A DNA stretch of 64,000 nucleotides from Carex sylvatica (lineage: Eukaryota; Streptophyta; Magnoliopsida; Poales; Cyperaceae): the NCBI GenBank assembly GCA_964058845.1, contig CAXKVR010000008.1, positions 682,001 through 746,000 on the forward strand, given 5' to 3'. A program made the translations under genes and the position numbers. The notes beneath the pieces are model-generated. The model did no database searches, was not told the origin of the DNA, and saw only the letters and a program-made list of their open reading frames with translations. Position 1 is the stretch's first letter; each line of letters opens with the position of its first letter. Shown in pieces: positions 12,901 to 23,123 of the stretch.

Positions 12901-12914
12901 ATGCTCTGATACCA
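12901..12914 (-). other. Primer-binding site for initiator Met-tRNA
   Basis: On the - strand TGGTATCAGAGCAT is complementary to the 3' end of plant initiator methionine tRNA, the usual primer of Ty3/gypsy and Copia elements. It lies 14 nt inside the 5' LTR edge at 12929, a somewhat larger gap than the few bases usual for such elements. Confidence 0.9.
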
Positions 12915-12928
12915 ACCGGGGAAGGACC

Positions 12929-15636
12929 TGTCACACCCCGCGGCCCCACGAGGCGTGACGGGTGCCTCCTGCCGTAGACATACGGTTGCCCGTATGCCTA
13001 CAAGGCAAGTACGATATAATAGAAAGTAAAACACACCAACAAAACAAACAAATAACTAAGAAAAACAGTTCACAAATCCCAACTGGTCAGGTAATATCAT
13101 ACAAAATCCGTATCTCGATGGATACGTATCACCAAATGACATAGAGAACACATATATATATACAATCAAAACATAAATCTATACATGTCTCTAGTCACAA
13201 TACCAAACAGCTAAGCAGCGGTGAAACCAGGCCTACCGACCTCGTGTCTCTCTCGGATCCGCCGAACCGGAACCTGAAAAAGTAACCCAAAAGAGGGGAT
13301 GAGAATTGAATTCTCAGTGCGATAATTTGCCACATATCGTCCCTGGACTTGCAATCAAAGATTATATTCAAAAAGTAAACACAAATAAAGCTCAAATCAG
13401 TTTATAATCATATATAAACATCAATACACAAACCCGACAACATTTATCCAAATGAAATCAAAATTCAGGAATTGCCAAGATGAAATTCAAGCACACAATA
13501 TTTGGTTTAACTCGATTTCAGAATATCTGGTAGTAACTACAGATGTTCCACCAAACTGGACCCCAATTCGTTCCCACTCATCTGTAGGGTTACAGACACC
13601 TACAGACGGCTGTACCAGGTAAAACCTTTTCTCATGACACTCATCTGTAATTACAGGCTTAACTGTTTAATTAAAAGTCTGGTTCTAATTCATATCCGGA
13701 AAATCCATATAAATCCAACTGACCATCCAAACGCAATACCCCCTGGGTAATGCCATCCGATACACAGTCACCACATCCAAAATCATAGTACAAAGTCACT
13801 TACCCTTCGTCCCAACCGGTACTGGGAACTGCCGAAGGTCAGACGATCTAAAGCTTTAGAACACTGAGCGTCAAACGTCCATGCATTAGACTTTGACAAA
13901 ATCCGGATTCACCCCCTGGGTGACGTCATCACGGTGGATGACAATAATACCATATCCACCAACCGATGGTGATATAAAGCACGGTGACTTTAATTCCAAA
14001 ATCAGATCATTCAGATCAACACAAATAATAACCATACCAGCATGCAAATCAATCAGATAAAACAATTCAAGTTTCACTTTATTTGGGCAATGTAATGCAT
14101 ATAAATCAAAACACAGTTTAATTCCTGAATAGAAAATATCAAACAAGTCCAGAAACCCCGCACCTGAGTAATAGCACGCTCGACTAAGGCTCAGGCGTCT
14201 CGAACGATCCAGAAATCCTTTGCCTCGTATGATTACCACCTATTTTATACGTTAAATGCGATTAACGCGTTCGATTAATATCCGATAATTAATACCATTA
14301 CCAAACCCTAATTCGAATTCCAATTCAATCGGTGGTTCTGAATAAACAACATGAACCGATATGTTTTACGAAGTTATAACTCGATTAATTCCAACAATTT
14401 CCAGAGTTTCACATGAAACTATCATAATTCCTTTCCATTTCAATCCAACCCCAAAACCCTAGTTCAATTCCAAATTCCACAAGCAAATCAATTCGATTAT
14501 CGAGTTATAACGTTTCAAATCAAATTCGACTTCGAATTTCACCAAAATATAGCCAATCAATTAAAATTAGGGTTTCCAAGAGAAAAGGAAGATAAATCGT
14601 ATCAAATATCACAAATTAACCAATAATCGAGCTAGAACTCGATTACGAAACCCTAATCACAAGTTTCAACCGAAATCACGACAAATCGAATAAATCGAAT
14701 AATTTAGGGTTTTCAAAAGAAATTACCAGGGAGAAATATATATCAAATTGAAGCTTTCTATTCGATCAAGGATCGTCAATTCAGCTCGACTCTCGATTTT
14801 CCGGTCAGTCCGATCAGTTTCCGCGTTTAATTTCTCTCTCTCTTTCTTTCCCTTTTTGCTTCGGCTAAACCTAGCCTTCACGAAATATTTAGTTCCATTC
14901 GGTGGAAATGAAATGAGAAGAAGAGAAGGGATTTGATATTAAATTGGAATTTTGCACATATGCCCCTACAACTTTTAGTTATCAACAACTTGAAAATGTT
15001 TATTACAAATAGGCCCTTGTGTAAATATTTTATTTATTAAAAAGATGAAAGAGAAAGAGAGAAGATGTTTATTTAATCCATTTTGCAATTAAGTCCCTCA
15101 AAATAACAAGAATAACAGAAATACAGACCCCAGTGCGGACCAACCATCCGCACTGCGGATCCATCCATCCGCATTCACTACGCAATAACAAACACACCCC
15201 AGTGCGGATCAATCATCCGCACTGCGGATCCGTCCAGCCGCACTCACAGCGCAAATAGCAAACACACATCCCAGTGCGGACCGATCATCCGCACTGCGGA
15301 TCCGTCCAGCCGCACTCACGGCGCAGAAAAATGTCCGAGCCTAGTGCGGACGCACTGAGCTCAGTGCGGATGCTCCCATCCGCATTCAGTACTTAGCGAA
15401 ATTTTCAGAAGAGTACAGAACTCACCCGCACTGCGGATTCCCATCCGCACTACCATCCGCACCCAGTGAAAATCACAGCCGTTTATTGAAGAATTTGTCC
15501 CAGTGCGGGTGAAGCCACCCGCAGTGCGAGTCATCCATCCGCACTGGACCGTTTTTCTATATTTATAATTCGATTCGTGACGCCTTAACTCAATCAGTCA
15601 GTATAGAATATTTATTATAAAATTCATAATGTCACA
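12929..15636 (-). repeat. 5' LTR of the chromovirus
   Basis: 2708 bp, colinear with 5253-7960 at a constant offset of 7676. It carries the promoter for the element, which is transcribed leftward. The short open frames inside it occur identically in both LTRs and are not supported as genes. Confidence 0.97.
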
Positions 15637-15796
15637 TTTCCACAGAGAATCAGAGACTAATCCTTCAAGAATTGCCTACGAGAATTTTAGAATTCTACGC
15701 TAAGTCTCATTCACAATTCAAAAACAAAGGTTTCATATGCTCGAAAACTACTTAAAATTAAAATGAAGTCATCGTAATAAAAGTAAACTATAGAGG

Positions 15797-15937
15797 CTAC
15801 ATATACGCTTTTTGTTTCTTCAAATTCTTAAAATCAGTAGTAATATCATTGTAGCTGTACAACTCGGCAGTCTCACCACTAATATCAAAAGCATCATAAT
15901 AAGCACTAATGGTATAAATTTCCAACACCAAATTGGA
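15797..15937 (-). pseudogene. Possible terminal exon of an unidentified gene, - strand
   Basis: Read on the - strand, an acceptor-like TTTATCAG is followed by 46 codons beginning SNLVLEIYTISAYYDAF and ending at TAG. The composition looks protein-like, with several acidic and aromatic residues and none of the low complexity of its surroundings. Upstream exons could not be joined with confidence. I do not recognise the family. It may be the remnant of a gene broken by the transposons around it, or chance. Confidence 0.3.
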
Positions 15938-15941
15938 CTGA

Positions 15942-17229
15942 TAAAGTAGCAATGAGATGTCAATGAAATGCGTTATGACTTATGAGGAAATAACTCACTT
16001 AGGAGTTGGATCGAACACCTAGTATGCAAAACAATTGATCACATTTGTAACACACTCAGTTATATAAACTGGAAGAAAATTAAAAAAAGCAATCAAAAGG
16101 CAGGGTGATTCTACGAAAATGGACAATATATAAATCAGGAATTTCAAAAGTAATGGAAGGATAATAAACATAGCTACAAAAGCGTTCAACAATATTCCTC
16201 AAATTATAAAAATAATAAGAGCAGTAGAGTAGGATTAAAAGTATAATAGAAGGGTCAGTGGTTCCTCGCGAGGAAGAAGAAGGATAAAGAGGTCGAGGTG
16301 ATAGCACCGATAGGGATAGTGCGGTTCAAAGAGAAAGCAATTAAAAGCATGACTGGACTGTTAAAAATATAATGGGCTCCAACCAACGATTTTGTTTCAA
16401 GGGGCTGATAGCCTGACAGTGTTACTTTTGACACGCACGATAAGAGAGAGCTGAGAAGGAAGTTTCTCAATCTTTTTGTGAAATGATGATCGCAACGGTA
16501 ATTTTTTTTTCTCAGTCGAGACGTTTATTTAACGTATTTTTTGTTTGTTTTTTATATCAATTTTCTCATACTTATCTAGGATGGATATCTAATTGTTGAC
16601 TTATATATTGGTAGATTAATTGCATCTTTGTAGTTATTCGAATAACTGTCAATTGGTCGATTAATTTCAAATGGTTAATCATATAAATAAAAAATAAATG
16701 ATAACACATGCAAGTGTGATGTACAACTAACACTAGCGGAAGAAGAAGAAAATAAAAGAAGAAAATAAAGCAGACTCATATACTGCATTAAGATTGGGTT
16801 TTTATTTTTCTATTACTACTATCCCTGTCCTTTCGTTGCAATTGAATTGAATTTTTAGCTTGTTTTTGTTTTATTTTGGATTCCTATTTGAACGAAGTTA
16901 AATCAATACTTATTAAAATGGAATGTTTTTTGTTTGTTTTGTTAGTGATTATTTGATAGTTTGCTATATATTTATCTTCTTCGTAAATTCTATTTATTTT
17001 TTACAAATTGACATTCTTAAATGATAAGAGCATCAATATGAGGTCATCCTCTGTACCACATTGTTTGTATCTTTTTGCAGCTATCAACTAAATGTAAAAG
17101 CTAATAATGTGCAGTTCAAAAAAAGAATTAATTATTTCTAGAGCTACATGTTTAGTTTATATTTTGTGGCTTTACTCATTTTCTTGCTAAATACAACAAT
17201 GGAGAAACAATGGAGAGAGACGAGAGTTT
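15942..17229. other. Intergenic, no gene recognised
   Basis: AT-rich sequence with short open frames on the - strand around 16080-16470 that have no domain, splice or codon support. No terminal repeats were found. Confidence 0.5.
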
Positions 17230-17463
17230 GAAATGAACGGGGCCGGCCCTGGTGCAGGGTACCTGGGGCACTGGACCCCAAGATCCAAGAGGCTCAAAAA
17301 CAAAAATTAGTTTGTGTAAGATCTAAGAGGCTCAAAAACAAAAATTAGTTTGTGTATATATGTAAAAAAAATCTGTATATACTAAAAATAAATAAAATAT
17401 TAGAGCTCAAATTTTGCATATATAAAAGACCCATTTTTTTATATATATATATATGATCTATTG

Positions 17464-17834
17464 TCGAAATTTTTAAATATTCTTACTCTAAAAAAAGATA
17501 AACTAAACAACCACAATTTCTGAAAAAAATTGAATTTTGACACGGCCGCATCCCCTAGGTGCGGCCACCCTTTTTTCTCCGTTCGGATTGAACTGCATGA
17601 GAAGAGAAAAAAGAAAACGAAAGTGGCCGCATCTCCTAGGTGCAGCCACCCTTTTTTTCTGTTCAGATTGAACTGCATGAGAAGAGAAAAAAGAAGGTGG
17701 CCGCATGCAGGGATGGCCCGCAAAAAAAGTGGCCGCATTTTGGGGATGCGGCCATGTCAAAATTTAAAATTTTCAGAAAACGTGGTGGTTTGATTTTATC
17801 TTTTTTGGAGTTATGGCATATTTAAAAATTTTGA
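17464..17834. mobile_element. Mutator-like MITE, 371 bp, perfect 9-bp duplication
   Basis: GATCTATTG stands directly on both sides (17455-17463 and 17835-17843); 9 bp is the Mutator signature. The TIRs run over about 110 bp, from TCGAAATTTTTAAATATTC inward to the GGCCGCATCCCC boxes. The interior repeats GTGGCCGCATC...GGTGCGGCC motifs and a duplicated GAACTGCATGAGAAGAGAAA. Open frames here exist on both strands only because of the palindromic structure and are not genes. Confidence 0.88.
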
Positions 17835-17859
17835 GATCTATTGACATATCAAGAAAATA

Positions 17860-18240
17860 TGAGACCGGCTAATACGCTTTCATAAGTACTTCAACACCAT
17901 ATGCTTATAAGTCGATCTATACCTTTCAACATGATATCCACATTATAACGTGCTTGGAGACCAAATTTTATATTTTTTTGAATTTTTTTACTTTTTTTTC
18001 AAGTAGGTCAAAAATCATTGTTTTGATGGTCAAGAGTCTTTTGAATCAATAGATTTTCTACATATCTTAAAAAATAGTAAAAAAAGTTTCAAAAAAATAT
18101 TCAATTTGCTCTCCAGACACGTTTTGATATGGATATCACGTTGAATGGTTCGGATCGATAGTTTGGACTTTGAAAATACAAAAATAACTTATAAGCATAT
18201 GATATTGAAGTACTTATGGAAGTGTATTAACAGGTCTTAT
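17860..18240. mobile_element. Fold-back element, copy 0 of a family
   Basis: Two arms of about 170 bp are near reverse complements: GAGACCGGCTAATACGCTTT on the left against AAGACCTGTTAATACACTTC from the right. Both contain CATAAGTACTTCAA and ATATGCTTATAAG and then the family core CTTGGAGACCAAATTTTATA. The loop is short and AT-rich. It belongs with the cluster at 24602-27143. Confidence 0.75.
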
Positions 18241-18709
18241 AAAAAAAGTTGTATATATAAAGGCTCAAACTTTTTTTTCCGTCCTAGGTTCCAAAATCTT
18301 TAGGACCAGCCCTAGAAATGAATAATATACTTGTGAATTTAATTTTTAAAATAATTAAATAAAATATTAAATAAATAAAATAAAAAGGACATCAGATAAA
18401 ATGTTAATTTTAGTGAAGATATTAAATATTACGATGTTTTATTGAGAAATTGGATGTTTAAAAAAAAAATTCTCAAATCTCAAATAATAAAACATGAATA
18501 AACCATCTTGCTCTGCACCGATATTTTTAAAAATATCCAAAATAAATAAATTAATAAGAATAACCTGGTTTTAGGAAAAAATTTAAAAATGCCCAAACCG
18601 TACAGAATATTTACGGTCCGGAATTAAAATTTTGAACTGTATAAAATATTTACGGTTGTGTTTTTTTTTTAAATATCGGACCGTATATATTATTTACGGT
18701 TTGGAGTTT

Positions 18710-19225
18710 TTAATGTATATAATATTAATTTAAATATTAAATTACTATTAAATAAATATAATATCTGATAAGATTAGATTATTATTAAATAAAATATTAT
18801 AAAATATAATATAATATTAGTTTAAATATTAAATGTAATATAATATTACTTTAAATATTAGATTAGTATTAAATAAAATATAATATTACTTTAAATATTA
18901 ATATAAATAAAATATAAAATATCATATTACTTTAAATATTAATTTAATATAATATTAAAATAAATATTAAATGTAATATAATATTACTTTAAATTTTAGT
19001 TTATTATTAAATAAAATATTAGATTAGATTAAATATAATATAATATTAATTTAAATGTTAAATGTAATATAATATTAGGTCAAATATTAGATTAATATTA
19101 AATAAAATATTAAATTAGCATTAAATAAATATAATATTATATTTAAATAGATTAGTATTAAATAAAATATTAGTTTAAATATAATATAATATTAGTTTAA
19201 ATATTAGATTAGGTTAATTACTATT
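18710..19225. repeat. AT-only low-complexity block
   Basis: About 500 bp built almost entirely from shuffled TAATATTA, ATTTAAATATTA and AATAAAATA words with almost no G or C. It is cryptically repetitive and has no unit long enough to define. It lies just inside the left TIR of the 3.4-kb element. Confidence 0.75.
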
Positions 19226-19398
19226 TTATTTATTTTCTCGATCACTATTCCAAACATACAATCCAAACGACATTTTTACTAACTCGAATAATCTAAAGTT
19301 AGTACTATTCTCGAATCATTCGGGTCAGCACTATTCTCAACCACTAACTCAAAAATTGCTATTTTTGCACTAATTCTTGCTCGATCCAAACGTACCCT
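19225..19398 (-). mobile_element. Truncated MITE related to the copy at 22009-22298
   Basis: Reverse-complemented, it begins TAGGGTACGTTTGGATCGAG and continues with GAGAATAGT motifs and CGTTTGGATTGTATG. This parallels the intact MITE downstream, which starts AGGGTGCGTTTGGATGCAC. Only one end is clear. Confidence 0.5.
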
Positions 19399-19541
19399 AA
19401 AAGTTTATGTTCCTATTATTTAATTAAAAAGAATGTTGAGCTGATAATGCTAAAAGAAAAAAAAATTATCGATGCTAAAACAAAAGCTAATTAAACTTTT
19501 ATTTTTATGCTTGTTCATAAATATTTTTATTGCAATTAGGA

Positions 19542-20677
19542 TGGCTAGAGGACGGCCTAGGAGACCACCCGTAGCCGACCTGGTTGATGAGCCCATTCCC
19601 AATAATAGCAAGGACCATTTTAGTCCTTTATTATGGATGCCTCATAATGAGCATCGAGTCTTACTGGCATCCAAAGAGGTACTTGATTACTTTTTTTTGT
19701 TTTTTAAGTTTAAATTTTATTGAGTTTTCGTATTTTTAGGTTTTCATGTTTTTTAAGTTTAAATTTTGCTACTATCGATTAAAAGTGCCGGGCATGTAAT
19801 CGTTTGTCTTGAAAAATGCGGATACAGAGCGTTTGGACATTATGTGTTGAACTTGGTTGCCCCATGCATTGAGGACCACGGCCAGTCTGCTAAGCTAGTC
19901 ACCATGCTGCGAGACACCGGAGAGAAAATTGATTGGCGCAAAGTGCAAAAGGACGAGCCTGGCGCGCCACCTGTTATGGCTTCTCAGATGCCATCGCCCC
20001 CCCCACGAGCAGTCGGAGTGGGACTACCATCGTTGGGTATATGGTATGTCCAGTTGGCATGGCTATCTTAACGCCCATGGACGACTAGTTCTTCCCCCGG
20101 TATGTCATTTTTTATTTATTTTAGGTCAAGATAGTTAAAATTTCGTACTTCAGTAAATTTCTTCCTTTATTTTAAGCCAAGATAGTTAAAGTTTAGTAAT
20201 TTATTGGTATCTTTGCAGGGTCTTGCCTACATGCCGCCACCGCCTGAGCCGCATGAGCAGCATGAGTCTTCGGAGATCCAACATATGCAGGATAATAGCT
20301 TGAGTTTAAGCCTTGCAAATCTAGTTGGAGATGATCAATGGGATACATCCGCCTCTCCACGTCAGCCGTATCCAGTGAGGGATCACGATTGGGAGGTCTC
20401 TGGTAGCAGGACTCAGTCTGACTATGCATTACAGCTTGGAGATTCCTTATTCCATACCCCTCCACCACCGCCAGCTACTCACGCGGTCCTTATTCCCGAG
20501 GATCTAAGGAATAGAGCACTCACGATGAGCATAGAGGCCGAGCCTGAGGAAGAGGTTACACCAGCTCGCAGAGCGTCGGACGGAGAACTAGAGTGGGATG
20601 GCTGGCATGAACGGAATTTCAGTAGGGAAAATAGAGGTCAAGCACCTCACCGATTTATCCTTTCGGATTGGTGCTGA
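19542..20677 (+). pseudogene. Frameshifted multi-exon gene carried by the long-TIR element (possibly plant-mobile-domain derived)
   Basis: A first exon starts MARGRPRRPP (19542) and ends at the donor in CCAAAGAG/GTACTT. A second coding block starts around 19790 (CLEKCGYRAFGHYVLN...). It continues in frame to a C8 run near 19997, where the reading frame must change to give SEWDYHRWVYG...LVLPP. It then splices from 20099 (GTATGT) to 20219 (TTTGCAG) and runs to a stop at 20677, giving a proline- and acid-rich tail ending HRFILSDWC. The W..W...R..PPG.AYM pattern at the exon junction vaguely recalls the C-terminal part of plant mobile domain proteins, which often travel in Mutator-like elements. 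That identification is weak. The C8 frameshift makes it a pseudogene unless it is a sequencing error. Confidence 0.5.
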
Positions 20678-21007
20678 TAGAGAGTTTTTTTTATAGTTTT
20701 AGTTCAGTTAAGCTATGTTATGTTTTATTATATTTGAGTTTAGTTTTATATTTTTTGTTGTAGTGTATTTTAGTTTTGTTATTTTTATTACGATTTGGGT
20801 TGAGCTATGTTATATATATTTTTTCGTTTTATGGTATTATTTATACAATAAAAACACACTACACAAAAAAAACAAAAAAAAAATAACAAAAAAAAATCAC
20901 TTGTTAAATTCGTAACGTTAAACAATAGAATAAAATTAAGAACAACAATACGACAAGCTTTCTCCCTCTATTTTGGCCTCTGTTTTGGCCAGAAACAGCC
21001 TGTTTTA

Positions 21008-21583
21008 GCAATTTTCGAGAGCCAATATCTCATGATCTGTTTTGAGATTTTGTATGGCACTTCACAGTCTTGTTCTACGATGTCAATAATGCATGTCGGT
21101 CAATTTTCATAATTTTTGGAGATATTTTACTATGTTAACTAGAGGTGCAAAGTTGGGCTCAGAAGCACTCCTTCAGCAGCTCGGGCAATTTTCGAGAGCC
21201 GATATCTCACAATCTGTTTTGAGATTTTGTATGAAACTTCACAGTCTTGTTCTACGATGTCAAGACTGCATGTCGGTTAATTTTCATAATTTTTTGAGAT
21301 ATTTTACTATGTTAACCAGAGGTGCAAAGTTGGGCTCAGAAGCACTCCTTCAGCAGCTCGGGCAATTTTCGAGAGCCGATATCTCACAATCTGTTTTGAG
21401 ATTTTGTATGAAACTTCACAATCTTGTTCTACGATGTCAAGACTGCATGGCGGTCAATTTTCATAATTTTTTGAGATATTTTACTATGTTAACCAGAGGT
21501 GCAAAGTTGGACTCAGAAGCACTCCTTCAGCAGCTCGGGCAATTTTCGAGAAACGATATCTCACAATCTGTTTTGAGATTTTG
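21008..21583 (+). repeat. 177-bp tandem repeat, 3.25 copies, open in one frame
   Basis: GCAATTTTCGAG recurs at 21008, 21185, 21362 and 21539, exactly 177 bp apart. The copies are more than 95% alike. Because 177 is divisible by three, one frame stays open through all copies (21093-21653) and would encode a 59-residue unit starting near VNFHNFLRYFTMLTRGAKL. No known domain was recognised, and whether it is translated is unknown. Confidence 0.9.
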
Positions 21584-22008
21584 TACCGTAAATATTCTAT
21601 ACAAACTGAATAACATAAAAATTTATACAAATAAAATTCTTACAAACCTCTAACTTAACAATTCAAACTATTCTAAATTCCAAACAAACTAAATAACATA
21701 ATTTCTAAACACAAACTAAACTAAATTCCAATACACCCTAAACCCTCTTAAAAAAAAAAATTCAGACCGTAAATATTTTATACGGTTCGGAATTTTAATT
21801 TGGAACCGTAAATATTCTATACGGTTTGGGCATTTTTAAATTTTTTTCCAAATCCCAGTTATTCTTAATAATTTGTTTTATTTTTTGGGTATTTTTAAAA
21901 ATGTCGGTGCTCTGCATGTTAAGGGAGACATGGGATTAAATTTTAAATAGGCTTAAGGAACTGATATTTGGTAGAACCAAATTAAGAAAAATAGCTTCTT
22001 TGAAGATT

Positions 22009-22298
22009 AGGGTGCGTTTGGATGCACTATAGAATAGCTACTATTTGAGAATAGTAGATGAGAATAGTGATTTTTGAAAGAGTGCGAGAATAGTGTTGAT
22101 TTGGTCCTATTCGAAATAGCGAAAATGTTGTTTGTATTGAATATTTAGAATAGCGATGAAGGGATTGAACATTTGAGAGAGCACCAATTGCTATTTCTAC
22201 TTTTTGTAGGAATAGCGAGAATAGTGAGTGTTTGGATGGATCGGAACAGCGCTATTCTCACTATTCTCGCTATTCTCAGTACATCCAAACGTATCAAG
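22009..22298. mobile_element. MITE, ~290 bp, with TTTGGATG ends
   Basis: The left end GGGTGCGTTTGGATGCACTA is matched by the reverse complement of the right end CTTGATACGTTTGGATGTAC. The interior is rich in GAATAGCGA/GAATAGTGA words facing outward from both ends. The target duplication is unclear, so the superfamily (hAT or PIF) is left open. Confidence 0.65.
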
Positions 22299-23123
22299 GA
22301 GACAAATGAGACTTAATTCAAGAGAAATGATGTCTTCACAATTAGAACAAGAGAGACTTAAGTTTAGCAATTTGGATAAAAGCTAAATCTCACGAAGAAG
22401 AAGATGTTATTCGGACAAATTGAACTTATAAAAGAGACTTGAAAAGTATTAAGAATTGTTGATATTGCGTCTATATCACAATGGATCATACTGCTACTCG
22501 CAATATCTCGTGCAACCTCTGATTCTGACGAGCCAAGGTATCCACTTATCCAGTACCCGTGATGCGCTTTTGCCTCCTCATCTCCACAGACAATCAACAG
22601 AGCATTTAACAGACGGGTCCACGGTCGAATTCGTTTCCTCTGAGATATCTCAAAATTTGCATGACTTTATGGAAAATCTCAACCGTTTAAATACGTTCTG
22701 CACGAATCTCAAAGTACACATAATACTGACCCTGCGTCACCCCGAATAGGCACCGGACACGTCGGTCACGCAAAAATTGAGATATCTCAGAGGACCTTTT
22801 CCAAATATACTTATTCCGTCGGATCCAACCATTGATGTATGAAAGCCCTTATGTTATTAGATATGCGTCCGATTAAAATTGAACGGTAAAGATTTCTTCG
22901 TGATTCTGACTCAGTAGCCATAGATTTTGCTTAACATATTGCGTTTTTTTTTTCCACACTCCCTTTTTTCTGCATCACAGAGTTTAAAACTTGAATTGTT
23001 ATTTATAGTGGAATTTATTTAGTTTGCTATTTAATTATGAAAAAGTTTGCTATAAATTTTAAGTTGACTAAATTTGTTGTCATAGTACTGGCCTTGTTTT
23101 TCTTAACAAAAATAAATTTTACA
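22299..23123. other. Intergenic span with a perfect 18-bp inverted repeat
   Basis: TCCTCTGAGATATCTCAA at 22636-22653 returns as its exact reverse complement at 22777-22794. The core TGAGATATCTCA is itself palindromic. The 123 bp between is more GC-rich than the surroundings and includes an open frame without recognisable domains. No gene is claimed. Confidence 0.6.

Larger units (their letters stand above)
5253..15636 (-). mobile_element. Complete Ty3/gypsy chromovirus (Tekay/Del-type), 10,384 bp
   Basis: Both LTRs are 2708 bp, start TGTCACACC and end AATGTCACA, and are flanked by the 5-bp duplication TTTCC (5248-5252 and 15637-15641). Reading on the - strand the order is 5' LTR (15636-12929), primer-binding site, one gag-pol frame (12790-8012), polypurine tract and 3' LTR (7960-5253). 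The two LTRs differ only at 5530, 6417, 7853 and 7875, all transitions, with no length differences. That is 0.15% divergence. At an assumed 1.3e-8 substitutions per site per year this gives an age near 60,000 years; the rate is an assumption. The element landed beside the gene-capturing transposon. Confidence 0.97.
17238..18314. mobile_element. hAT-like non-autonomous element, 1077 bp, with nested insertions
   Basis: An 8-bp duplication GAAATGAA flanks it exactly (17230-17237 and 18315-18322), the hallmark length for hAT transposition. The ends CGGGGCCGGCCCTG and, reverse-complemented, TAGGGCTGGTCCTA are imperfect inverted repeats. Near the left end a 38-bp phrase with AGAGGCTCAAAAACAAAAAT is duplicated in tandem. 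No transposase is encoded. Inside lie a Mutator-type MITE (17464-17834) and a fold-back element (17860-18240), so this element is older than both. Confidence 0.75.
18516..21909 (+). mobile_element. Long-TIR (Mutator-like) element, about 3.4 kb, carrying a broken gene
   Basis: The left end (from CACCGATATTTTTAAAAATA) and the reverse complement of the right end (CACCGACATTTTTAAAAATA) align for about 150 bp. They share GCCCAAACCGTA and several CCGTAAATATT...ATACGG palindromes. CTCTG flanks both sides (18511-18515, 21910-21914), shorter than the 9 bp expected of Mutator elements, so class assignment rests on the long TIRs. In order the interior holds a very AT-rich block, a MITE fragment, a spliced but frameshifted gene and a 177-bp tandem array. 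No transposase was recognised. Confidence 0.72.

Noticed and set aside
17439..17825. Several overlapping open frames of 60-99 codons on both strands
   Set aside because: They are produced by the palindromic, GC-boxed structure of the 371-bp Mutator-type MITE; the translations mirror one another and show no domain.
20193..20468. 91-codon - strand frame
   Set aside because: Antisense to the spliced exon 20219-20677, whose acceptor and frame continuity support the + strand.
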